Part shown: positions 37,680 to 48,560 of the stretch, piece after piece
Numbering within the stretch: the first letter of the stretch is position 1
Layout: each line of letters begins with the position of its first letter
Assembly (NCBI GenBank): GCA_950295325.1
Contig: OX485807.1
Coordinates: 500,501-564,500, forward strand
From: Polytrichum commune
Lineage: Eukaryota > Streptophyta > Polytrichopsida > Polytrichales > Polytrichaceae
Length of the DNA: 64,000 nucleotides
Direction: 5' to 3'
Position numbers and translations under genes: made by a program
The notes under the pieces: generated by a model
Database searches by the model: none
Seen by the model: only the letters and a program-made list of their open reading frames with translations
Told to the model about the DNA's origin: nothing

Positions 37680-38431
37680 ATCCCTGCATCATCCAGCCAC
37701 ATGACAATAACTTTCTGAAATAAAATTCAATTTACTCGCAAACTCAGAACATGATTCAAATGAATCACATGCAAATTCACGTATGAAAGATTCAGCATCA
37801 AATTAGCCACAAGCACGACAATCTGTACTGCGATCCAACTGTAAGAAAGGTTGACGCTACACAACAGTACGGCAGCCAAATTTAACCAGAGAAATCGTTA
37901 TTGAAAGGTTTTATGCTCCAAGTGGAATTCTGTAAGATTCCAGGGAAGTATCCCTAGGCATTGAAACATAATGTGTTACATTTACAAGTCTGGGAAAAGA
38001 AGTCGGAGTCACTTCCAAAGAAGGTAGGACAAAAAGGAAATGGAGGCCAGTTATTCACCTCACTCCATTTGTGACGATCACTCCCTTTGCTGGTTCAAAA
38101 TGAGAAAGGCCAGAAAGGCCGATCAAACAGCAGGAAAAACGAACGATGAAGATAATCTCACAGTCTGTAAATTGCCTTTAAACAGTTTGTACATTGTCTG
38201 GAATATAGACATCTGAGACGCAAGACGTAGAAAGAGCAGGCTAAGGTGCTGAATAAAACCAAAGCATTAGACGCAGACTCTTAACCAAACAGGCTAGCAA
38301 TGATTCACTAGCCTCCAGCATGAGGATGCAGCCTTAACAACAATGCACCACTCTGAAAAATTGTAGCAGAGGGTCAAACACTCTGTGCGGGTGCAATTCA
38401 GTTCTGAATGAAGATGAAACGGGAAAAAAAG

Positions 38432-38462
38432 GGCGCCAAACCGGAATGAGTAAGGCGGGAAA
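38432..38462 (-). promoter_or_regulatory. Pair of E2F-type sites at the right end of the 6.9 kb element
   Basis: GGCGCCAAA at 38432-38440 and GGCGGGAAA at 38454-38462 read TTTGGCGCC and TTTCCCGCC on the minus strand. Both fit TTTSSCGC and face the minus-strand gene. This mirrors the pair at the opposite end. Confidence 0.55.
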
Positions 38463-38757
38463 CACAATGTACACATCAGATTAAGCGACAAAATACTGGA
38501 TTCAACGTGTGCCATACACGTCTTGAAGTGTAAGTGGTTCGAAAAGGAGGGAGTAGCGTCACCAACGACCCCTGTACTCGAGCTCATGATGACGGAATTC
38601 CAGCACACGACTTCTACCAATGGTTGTCCAGCAACGTGCTGATCTAGTCGTTGATGAAGCAGAGCTGGTTGTACTAATGCCATGTGGACATCTAGGTCGC
38701 TCAAGAAATAGTGAGTAATCGCTTAAAAAAATAGTGAGTAATTTCACAGCCTTTCCA

Positions 38758-38779
38758 AGGGTCGAGTCCTCTTCTAATG
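38758..38779 (-). repeat. Right terminal inverted repeat of the 6.9 kb element
   Basis: This is the reverse complement of 31860-31881. Just inside it, at 38703-38744, AAATAGTGAGTAAT occurs twice as a direct repeat, a layout often seen where a transposase binds. Confidence 0.85.
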
Positions 38780-39888
38780 ATGGCCTACATAGATATCAAA
38801 AGAATTGCCTTTTCCTATCAAGCTATAGTTCTTCCTATTTATCTTCTGATATCGCAAGACCAATTGGCTTGTTCACACATGCTTAATCCATAAATTTTGG
38901 CTTTTATAAGGGTTTGTTTACAAAAAAAATTTATTTGAACTAGAAAGTCCAAAAACTAGTACTACAAACACTTCTAATCAACACTTGCCCCTCATACTTC
39001 ATCTACACCTATTGTCATGACGAAGGGAGGCAGACTTGGAAGGACTGCTAGCAAACGATGACCTCTTTATTGGCAACTGATTTTTGGCCCCAATGTTTAC
39101 TTAAGAAGGCAGAAGGGTCCTCAACTGGACCCTCAGTTCTAGTCACTCTTTTAGAAAAATTACTTGGCATTGTAGGTTTTTTTTTGTTTCACGTGAGGGA
39201 TGTTGTCATGTGGTTCAACAATTTGCATGGACTCAGTTTGAATATATATAGAGATGTAGGCTTGAAGTCTATGAACATTCTTAGTAGCCTCCTTGGTTAA
39301 TGAGTAAGTCATCACCTTCATTGAATCTTGAGCAACCAAATTGTTATCCAATACATCTCTCAAAAGATTGCCAGTATTCTCAGGGGAGTCACTGGCAAAA
39401 ATTGTAGAAACAACGTGCGATAAAAAGTAAGGTTTAATACATTCTTTCTAGATAAATTTTGCAAAAAAACGTACATATAATATAGGGGGTTTTAAAAGAA
39501 TGAAGCATGTTTACATGTAAAGTACCATCACATATAATGGCCTCTTTTATCTAGTCAATACATATAAAATAGCGTGGAAACAATTACTAGGGGTAGCGGG
39601 TCTAGGGTAGGGTTTGTGCTAGTGGATGAAAATAAAGACTTTTATGTTGAAAAAGCTTGGATGGATGACTTTGCAAGTTGGTTAGCTTGAATGTTACTGA
39701 ACCAACATATCCAATGTGGAGTTAATGTTCTCTACCTACGTGCCTGGAGGGAAAATTTCAGCACACTGTTTGAATTAAATTTTTTTCCAATTTTCTTTGG
39801 CAATATAAGTAAAATAGGGTATTTTGTATTACTTCCCCCCAAAATTTATAATTATTGATAGGGTGTATTAAAATACAACCATTTACCT

Positions 39889-40990
39889 TTATTTTGAAAA
39901 TAACCATACCTTATAATTTTTTTTACAAGGTAAATAACCCCCCGATAAATAGGTCTTGAGCGCACGTGTATGCATTAATATAAGAGGGAGTGACCCCCCG
40001 GAGCCAGTATTGTTTGTATCTTGGATTGGTTGGGAACCACTAGGATGTTCTCCCTTTTCCTCGTCATCACTAGTATTAGGGTATGTATCATTTAAACCTA
40101 GAAGTACACTATTACCACTACCACATGAAGCTCGTTTAGATATGTTTTGCAAAGAAATTGTAGGGGTTTCCAAAATATAGCCAATTCGTCTTCAAAATTA
40201 GATTCATCAGAGTCAAAACCAAAATTTAGCTCTTTGAATCCACGGATTTCCATCCCACTACATCCCTGACTAATAGTTTTAGTGTTTTTATTAGTTGGAA
40301 ATCTAATGGTTCTCCTAACCACCGGTTGCACACTTGCATTGAAAGCATTACCTAGACCCACCATTGTAGTTATTGGCTTCATGTTAGAACGCATTGATCC
40401 TGATATGAGGTCACAACAAGTTGGACACAAAAGTAAGTCTTTTGCACACATCGTGCAAGCACAAGTATGACCACAAGGATGCATCACAACCCATGCAAAG
40501 CAAAATTAATAAAAATACTTAGAGACAACATTAAAACCCTAAACCAACATTGATTCATTCAAATAATATATGTACAATTCAAACAATAATGACATGTGCA
40601 TGATGTCCAAACACTCACCTTCAATGTAGCCATGGCTTTGCCTTTCTCAAAGCAAATGATACATTGAAAGGTTGGTGTGTTTAATCCTTGCAAATTTTCA
40701 TTGTTAGCTTCCACCAATGATGATTTTTGTGAATAAGCTTGAGGAGAGCATTTTTTTGAGGCAACCTCTGCATATTCTTCCCCGCATGCACCACTTCTTG
40801 GAATAAACTTGTCTTGACTTGCTAATGCGTGGGTCTTCAAAGAGCACAAGGGCTCATGTATTGTCGAGTTTGTGTCACCCAGTTGTTGAAAAATAGTGGT
40901 GGAAGCTCCAAAGTCTAAATGGACATCTACAAGCCAAGAGCAAGGAATTACATTAGGATTCAGGAGTGAACAATCATACCCTGGATCCAT
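39889..40990 (-). pseudogene. RING-finger (C3HC4) gene with lesions
   Basis: Exon 1 (40990-40618) starts MDPGYDCSLLNPN and ends in the first RING cysteines (FQCIICFEKGKAMATLK), followed by a perfect GTGAGT donor. The rest of the RING is encoded from 40493 on (VVMHPCGHTCACTMCAKDLL, then CPTC). The expected acceptor is damaged: the sequence reads tttgctttgca/TGG where a single extra G would give tttgcag and restore phase 0. Near 40165 a run of T shifts the frame from FEDELA into a Ser/acidic tail (NTSDDEEKGEHPSGS) that ends at 39889. The architecture suits a small E3 ubiquitin ligase. It may be a pseudogene, or a real gene with two single-base assembly errors. Confidence 0.6.
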
Positions 40991-43283
40991 GACAACCTAG
41001 GAATTAAAACAATAGAGCCATGGCATCCAAAAGAAATAGGAATTTACATCATGTTTCCAAACAATGTTCCTATTGATAATAATTAACTTCCAAGTAGGCA
41101 AAGACCATAGGAAATTTTGTCCTAAAAAAAAAAAATGGCAGGAATGGAAGTTAAGGTTATGTTAATAGGCAAAAACACTAGGAAATTGGATCCCGGACTA
41201 AGTATGGGGACTAGCAAATTAGTTTCTAACTTTTGAAGATTACTATGATTGGTATTTATACGCATCCTGGCATTGCAGTGGAGCAAGAAATCTTATTTAG
41301 GATCCAAGTTATTGCAAGAATGACATTGAAGGCCACTTGTAGATCACTCTAAGGCATTTTTGTGCACCACGTGCGGCTGGGGGTTTTTTGTTTTGGGGCT
41401 ATTTACCTTCAAGGGTTGAATTAAAGCCTCCCTATAATTACTTAAATTTCAAAAATGACCCATTTGTTTTCACCCTTCCATTACTTATATTGTCCAAGTC
41501 ACTGCAATTTTTTGTACTCTATATTCCTTTTAAGTAATTTTGGACAGACGGAAATCCCAATTATCATCCATCCCCGTGAGTCCTAAACCCATTTACATAT
41601 CATACTAAACATACCTTCTAGGATCTTTATCTTCAGCCCCTATATTAATTTTACAAAAAAATAATGGCCCACGTTTTATGTCCATCTAACTTACTTATAA
41701 TGGGATTGTCTACATTTAATGGCCCCTTCATTATTTGGAATTCCTTTATAATTTTTATGTCAAATGATTTTAATCCTCTCTATATTATGCCGCACGTCGT
41801 TTTTAAAATGCACTAAGTGATCTACCTGTGTTGAAGGCAACCTATGGAGTATGGGGGAAGGAATTTCAATCCTAATTCTACAGATTGGAAGATTTGAAAG
41901 TAAAACCAATCCTGGTGGGATAGGGGAGTAGAAAATTATGTATTGCTTCCTAAGAGTGCCCGGATTCGATGTGAACACCCATTCAGAGCCCAAAACAAAC
42001 AGAAATAGGAATATGGTGCCAACAAAGTGTCGAGTTGAATATGAATACATGTTTATGGCCTAAGGGAGCGGATGTAGGACCTCATTCTACGAGTGTACAA
42101 AAATGGAAATGAATCACATGCAAATAGCCTAGCACTACATAAATATGTAAGATACACCCCTGGAACATCTAGGAACTAGATTTTTTGTAATCTAGGTTCC
42201 TAGATGTGCCATTGGCATATAGACAATTTGCACACCCTAGCTTACCATGATACAAACATATCTTGGCCTAAACCCTCTTATATCACCTCCACGAAATGCA
42301 ATGAAAAACAATGTGAAAAACTGAATTCATTGGCCAACAATCAATTTGAGTTTGAGCTCACCTTACATAGATGCAAAGTGGAGTTGATGATCGCCATTTT
42401 TTGGAAACAAATAGCCAAATGACAAGCGCAATTGTAAATCAAATTCTTGTTGGCAACTCTGCAACTTGCATTTGTTGGATGAAGTGATGTGTACACCAAA
42501 GCACTATGGCTGGTGGGTCCATTCACGGCTGGGGTACTACTTTTGGGACAAAGGACTTAAGGACTATGTCGCATTGGATCCCGGCGTTTATCATGATTTA
42601 CTATTATTTGATCAATAAATTTCAAATAAATAAGTATGTAGTTCATAGGCTTTATTAAGAAAGATATTATTTCTTATTAAATAATCACCAATAATGGATA
42701 AATTCCCTATGAAATGAGTAGATAAGTCATAAAACTTGTAAAGAGGTCATATGACTTGTTTGGGCCACATCAATGGCAATTTTTATTATTCAAGTGTACA
42801 TCAGAAGTCAATTTTTTCCTGTTTTGCATCCTAGTACCTTGGTGTAAGTATCATGTGTCCATACATATATTTTTTAATGTCCAACTCTAATACTAAACGT
42901 TCCTTTTTCATGTAGCCATGATTTTGTGTATGGTTGGCCATGTTTGGTGCCACATGTAAAGTTATACAATCGGTATGCAATACATTTTTGGTTCTATTGG
43001 TACATACTTGAACGATGATTGTGAGGAAAAAAATTGGGATCGTTTCGATTAATTTTTGTTGTCCTTTTCATTCCTTGATCCTAAGGTGAACAATTTTGAC
43101 AGCACCCATGAATGTCCTTTAAGGAATCAAAATGATATCTTAGATTACCCTATTCCTTGTAAATTAACTTTGTCAGTGTATTCAATATGGAGTATGAAAT
43201 GTAGGTATGATCCAAAATATGCTCCACAATACAAATCTAAGCACACCAAGTATGTAAAGTTGTCTAAAATAGTCCTTAAACCG
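40991..43283. other. Spacer without recognised gene
   Basis: AT-rich spacer with the 42165 hairpin. No coding region supported. Confidence 0.45.
42165..42207. repeat. 18-19 bp hairpin with 6 nt loop
   Basis: Arm acatctaggaactagatt (42165-42182) pairs with aatctaggttcctagatgt (42189-42207), with one bulged base. It is an isolated palindrome in AT-rich spacer. Confidence 0.7.
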
Positions 43284-44677
43284 TTAGACACCCAAAAGTA
43301 GCACCCCAACCGTGAATGCCTCTTGGTAGCAATGACCGCATGACAATACACATATATTATTAACAGGGAAGTTGTCTCTACAAAAGGTACAATCTTCAAC
43401 ATTCAATTGAATACATTGGGACTTAGTCTTATCAACCCTACCAATAGGTTCAGGGTGGGTGGTTAGTAAAATGCCACCCTTCAACTTAGACAAATAGTTT
43501 GCTATGAGTGTCAACATCTTTTCTAGGACAACTTGATATTTAACTTCTTCAACATAAAACTCTTCACTCTTAGAAAGTTCATTTTCTTTAAGAATGAAAT
43601 ATTTCTCACTTGCAGAAACTTTTGAAAGAGATGACTGGACATTCCTCTCCTCGCACCGAAGTCTTTGTTGCAATTGAGCAACAAACTCATCCTGATGTAC
43701 ATTAACTGTTGACAATCCCTCAACATATTCTTCCACCACAACAAATTTATCAAGTGTATGAATTTGATTAGACTCAAATGAGAGTGCATCTTGCAAAGCA
43801 ACACAAGCTCTAGAAAGTTCACATTCAACATCACTATGGAGACTTTTTAGAACATCTAGCATGAGTTTTGCCCATTTGAAATCCATCTCAAAATTTGACT
43901 TAGTGTCGCTAGTGGCACGGAGCCGCTCCTTTGAATGTAGTAGTGTCTTCTGCTTTGATAAAAGTAACTCATGAAGTCTAGTGATGATGTCCTCAGTTCC
44001 ACACTTTGGTGGATTTGAGGCCATCACCGCCTTCACCCTTGGATTTTAAACACCAAGGCTACTGCACTTGACTGACACCCCAGTTTCAACCTTCACATTT
44101 GTTGCACGCAACAAAAGAGACCAACTCATAGGTGTATGAAAACTACCCTTTCTATCGGGTCCTAGGAAAGAACCACTGGACTGAGGTTTTGGGGCAGGAG
44201 AAAGGCGGTGTGAAGCAACTCCTACAACCAAAGTGGGAAGGTGGGCAATGGAACTTCCTGTTGGATACCATGCTCTGGCCATGATTTGGCTACCACATTG
44301 GGAAAATATGAACTGTGCCCTTCTTGACAGTCTCCAAGAACAATTTTTTTTTTTGTGTTGGTGCACTACCCATGATGCCCAATTCACATGGATGCCTTTG
44401 TTCTCTGCCACAATGGCTTGTGCCCACTCCAAGGTCAGTTGGTCATTGAAGGCTTGATCTCTATGGGTCACTTGGGAGTACAAATTGACCGCTGCTTCTT
44501 GAAACTTGAAATGGCTCCGTCATCGACCTTCCGACCATTCTTATCCTTACGAGGTCCAAAAATCTCACAAATCTTGTCATTAGAAACGTCACCCTCTTGC
44601 AAAGACTTCGCCTCCCTCTCATCTCCTCTCAAACCTTGACGATTGATGAAATAGTGGAGATCTAGAATAGATTTCTC
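43284..44677 (-). pseudogene. Coiled-coil protein with degenerate RING-like C-terminus, decayed
   Basis: A good acceptor (ttctcgttccag) precedes the first block at 44677 (SILDLHYFINRQGLRGD). The frame changes near 44475 and continues as NDQLTLEWAQAIVAENKG. An in-frame TAA at 44046 precedes a 240-residue coiled-coil part (ITRLHELLLSKQKTLL, FVAQLQQRLRCEERNVQ). The end has a zinc-finger-like CTFCRDNFP and VLSCGHCY that lacks later ligands. I do not recognise the family. The neighbour at 40-41 kb on the same strand also encodes a RING, but a link between them is not shown. Confidence 0.45.
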
Positions 44678-45995
44678 CTGGAACGAGAACACAAGATGCG
44701 TAAGAGGAGAGGAACAACCCACCTTCCGGTCCAAAATGAAAGAGACATGCATATTAGAAGATAAAATTGCCAAAACACACCTAAAACGCCATAGCCATCC
44801 CTAAAGCAAGAGAGTTTTTGCAAATGGTGCTAAACAAACAACATGATAATAAATCAAATATATAACCTGAAGGTTGCCCCTCACTCAAATCTCTTGCGCG
44901 CAAGTAGATAGCCTCTTTCTTCGCAAAAGAACCCTAACCTATCAACCATTTTCGCCACTTGAAGCACATGTAGATCCTATTTTGGTCATATGAGTTCAGC
45001 AGGACCAAAAGTTCTTGAGGATTTTCTCAAAGAAATAGGCTTATCATTCAACATAGGCGGGACTGTTTCTCTTGACAATGATGTTGATAAGATTGTGTTA
45101 GTGAAAAGAACCAACGGGAAAAATAATAATTAAAAAATACAATGATGAACTTCCACCTTCCATTTCTTGAACATTTTCTTGGGTGGTTCCTAGTGGACCC
45201 ACCCAAGGATACTTCCCCCCATGTCCAATAGTGTTATGAGGTGTATGTATGTGTTACACAATGGTCTACAAGTTGATGACAATGTGCACATATGATGCAT
45301 GGCTTTAGGTTTTTCGAGAATATCTTCTTCTTGAATATCAAAATGTAAACACTTGACATTGGTATACTCGATAAAATATTCTTCTTTTGCACACTAAAAA
45401 AAACTACTACCTCAAGTATCTGAATGTGCTACATTGAATGTCATAATGTAAATAAAATCTCACTAAAAATAGTTACTTATGTTGACAAATAATATCATGT
45501 GGACAATTAACGAACATGACACTTTGAGACCTTTAGGCATCCTTTAACCTTCAGATATTTTTGCCAATAGTGTGCACGACACTAAATACCATTAACGGTG
45601 GAGTGTAAAAGAGGGAGCCCTTTCAAACAACAAGAATTAAATGTCTCAGCTAGCTATCGTCAATAATATTCATATGAGCTCATGTGTAATTTAGTGTAGC
45701 TTCGAGAATCGTAAATTTCACAAGTATATGGTCATCAAACAACGTGGTGCAAAAGATGTTGTGGGAGGACTAAGTAAATGGGAGAGAATGAATTATTGCA
45801 TACGAGCGTACCTCTCATCCATCCAACATCAAAACTTGACATCCTTTGGGTTAGTGGTCAATTCATCTCGATGAAGAGACATGACTAATATGGGGTCTTT
45901 AATGTTAATTTTTGTGTCAACACTCATTTCCGGATTGTCTACTATTCAATAAGGGCTTCTACGTTGGATAGATGAGAGGATGCTCGAATGTGATA

Positions 45996-46474
45996 CAGTA
46001 GCCTCCCGCCTAAGTACGCACCCGTTTAAGTACGCATCCCGGTAAAGTACGCATTATTTTCCCGAAAAAATAGGGTTCAGATTTATTTAGTTCAACATGT
46101 CATGGATTGTCATTTGGCGCAAGTTTTGAAGATTCTTGCGTTTGGCTTTCAAGGTGACAGCCCGGACCTTACTTTGAAACGATTCAAACTTTCTAAGATC
46201 ATCGAATGTTTCCTCAGCCTCTTCTCAAACTTCGGAGCAGAGCAATTGATCCTCTATATCAACCACTTGCTTATAAAGTGACTCGAATCCATCTTGCTCA
46301 ACTTTGCTATGATCTCACATCGCCGGGACTCATTGAGGCGTTTCCCGTTCGGTTTCTTCAACATTGCAGCTGAATCAAGCGATTAGGAACCCTAAACCCT
46401 AAAGTGCGCACCTACCGGCTAAGTACGCACAATCCTCCCAGGTTCAAGTTGCGTACTTAGGCGGGAGGCTACTG
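45996..46474. mobile_element. pogo/Tc1-mariner-type deletion derivative, 479 bp
   Basis: Perfect 25 bp TIRs (CAGTAGCCTCCCGCCTAAGT..., 45996-46020 and 46450-46474) are flanked on both sides by TA (45994-45995 and 46475-46476), the Tc1/mariner target. AAGTACGCA recurs in the subterminal region. Both termini start CAGT, as in pogo/Tigger elements. Inside is a minus-strand remnant of a transposase joined from its two ends. Confidence 0.85.
46087..46364 (-). pseudogene. pogo-like transposase remnant, N- and C-terminal ends only
   Basis: The ATG at 46364 starts MLKKPNGKRLNESRRCEII followed by AKLSK, which matches the start of the CENP-B/pogo helix-turn-helix. A TAG follows after 36 codons. The remaining sequence ends KRKNLQNLRQMTIHDMLN then TAA at 46087-46089, which resembles the C-terminal end of pogo-type transposases. 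The DDE core is missing. A non-autonomous relic. Confidence 0.7.
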
Positions 46475-47043
46475 TAATTCCCTTTCTCCAAGTAAGTACA
46501 CTTCAAATTTCACAATTTTAATCCAACATTGTTAGTAAATAGGAATTTAGCTAGGATGGGATTTCCACATTTACTATTGAATGAGCCTCATGCCTTTCTC
46601 AATACTTACGCATCAGCTTGTTGATAAGTATTGCTCGTTTGACTATCACTTAGGGGTTGTTAAAACATGAAGCATGAAGTTGGCCTTTGCTCCCCTAAAA
46701 TATGTGATGGGTTTTTGAACTCATCCTAGGACCACTTTGGTTTGCATTAAGGAAAAAATGTCAGAGTGATCATGAAGCTTGAGGTCTCCAGAAACCATAT
46801 TTTTGGGCCTACATTATCCATTGTCATAGTCCAACGGGTTTTGCGATGAGATGCAAAAGAGGTTTTGTCGTTGCAAAAGTGAGGGGACCATGGCTGAGAA
46901 ATGCCGTTTAAATTTATGCTCGTTCTTGAGTTGTCAACAACAAGTTTCATGAATGAAAGTGGTCTTATACTCCAAGGTAATGAAACTTTTGGTTAAAAGG
47001 TTATGATTAGTTCCAATGTACATGATAGGTATACAAATCTAAC

Positions 47044-47410
47044 TACACTAAGTATGATATTTAGTGTTACCAATTCTAATTGTCTTGCTCGATACTAATT
47101 GTAAACCGTGGTATAGTGTCACCAACACTAAATGTTAACCCAACATTATTTGTCATTCCTTGTAAAATTTTTGGGGGATTATAGATTTACAGTGTTGCAA
47201 TTACTGTCACTTACCAAGTGATTTTTCATCCAAATTTCAATCATCCATGACAATATTTCATTACTAGTTGCTGACAAGAGAAGGTAGGGTTTTGGGCAAT
47301 GGATGAACTCATCCATTATCCATAACAACATTTGTGCATAAGAAGGGTCATCCGAAAAGTTACCATAGTGACATTAAATGCCATATGAAACACAATATCA
47401 TATTTAGTGC
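47044..47410. mobile_element. MITE copy B
   Basis: A 367 bp copy of the family, with ends acactaagtatgatatttag and catatttagtgc forming imperfect TIRs. The interior matches copy C closely over its whole length ('gacaagagaaggtagggttt'). Confidence 0.75.
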
Positions 47411-48284
47411 ACTTTATGTGTGCTTAAAGTCCGATTCAAAACCAAAACTTGCTAGCCACATAAGACAAACTGACCATATAAGGCACAATGACTGCTATGG
47501 GCTTGTTTTCTTTCAACTGTTTCATTGTATACGATGAGAAAATGTAGAAGTTCCTCATGTGTTAAAAAATAATCACTCACATAACATAGACTGAAACCAA
47601 TACATCTATTCACTTTTTACTTGGCACACTCTACTTGAAATTTGTTCTCTTTTAACCTCCCTAGAAATCTCAATTCCAATGCCAATGACCTGCCAATTAT
47701 GTTTTTGGATTTGTAGACAATAAGGAATCTTTTGGAAAGGACTATTGAATTGATTCTTTTAAATAAACTAAGGTTGGTGTATATGTGCCAAACATGTGTA
47801 CATATGTCTTTTAGATTAAAATGGAAATGACATCAAGTAAATAGCACTATTGTCAACATACTAGAGTCTGGAAAGAATGAGAACAATATTTCCTAGGCAT
47901 AACCCTATGTTTTGTGGTCATCCTTCTATCAATTGGATTGGAACTACAAACACAATTGTCATTGATTGCAATTCTTATTCTTTGATAAAAGTCCTGATGA
48001 AATATATACATTCATATTCAAATATGATACAAAGGCTAAATTTTGACATGAATAAGAAATTTTTGGAGGGTGATGTATAGACATGCACTACAATATACGG
48101 TTTATAATATGATATGTGGTTCTGATGTATCTACGTAGGTTTGCACATTGGAGCCTCATATTATTCTAATTCTAGTGATGCAAACATGATTGCAATTCAG
48201 GAGGCAATAGTCTAGACAAGAAAAGAGATTCAAACCAAGTTGTGATTAACCTATAAACCTCTATTTTTTTCTCTCAATGCAATG

Positions 48285-48560
48285 CAATGAAAATGATTTT
48301 GAAGTCTAGGAAGCCGAAAAGGCTAATGGGATTGGAAGTAAATCAAGATGGTTTCAAACCAGTTGAATCTCTAGAGAGTGGTGGAGTACAGTAGCCTCCG
48401 TGAGATAGAAACTAATGTTAACTTGTTGGTCTAATTGAAAGAAAGACTTGAGGCTCCCTGGAACTATGTTCTCAAATAGTGATGGAAACTTATCTCTAAT
48501 GGGGTTGTATAGGGGACATTCCAACACGAAATTTGCCTCATTTTCAACTGTATTATAGAA
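48285..48560. repeat. Dispersed repeat, kinase 3'-flank copy 3 (next to kinase relic)
   Basis: This copy overlaps the 3' end of the kinase pseudogene, which suggests that the other two copies began as ends of related kinase genes or transcripts. Confidence 0.65.

Larger units (their letters stand above)
31860..38779. mobile_element. 6.9 kb two-gene DNA transposon with 22 bp TIRs
   Basis: A perfect 22 bp inverted repeat brackets this block. The left arm is 31860-31881 (starting CATTAGAAGAGGACTCGACC) and the right arm is 38758-38779 (its reverse complement). Between the arms lie two convergent coding regions and, near each end, a pair of E2F-type motifs. The right end also has a subterminal direct repeat, AAATAGTGAGTAAT, twice within 38703-38744. 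A target-site duplication is not clear. Outside the arms, left 'TAggc' and right 'ggccTA' could reflect a TA target with a 3 nt indel in the terminus, but I cannot prove it. The + gene resembles transposase-like proteins with an RNase-H-like layout that I remember from bryophytes, charophyte algae, animals and fungi. I do not assign a superfamily name. Confidence 0.8.

Noticed and set aside
46385-46402. ccctaaaccctaaag as telomeric sequence
   Set aside because: Only two units inside the pogo-type element. Short telo-box-like motifs are common in plants.
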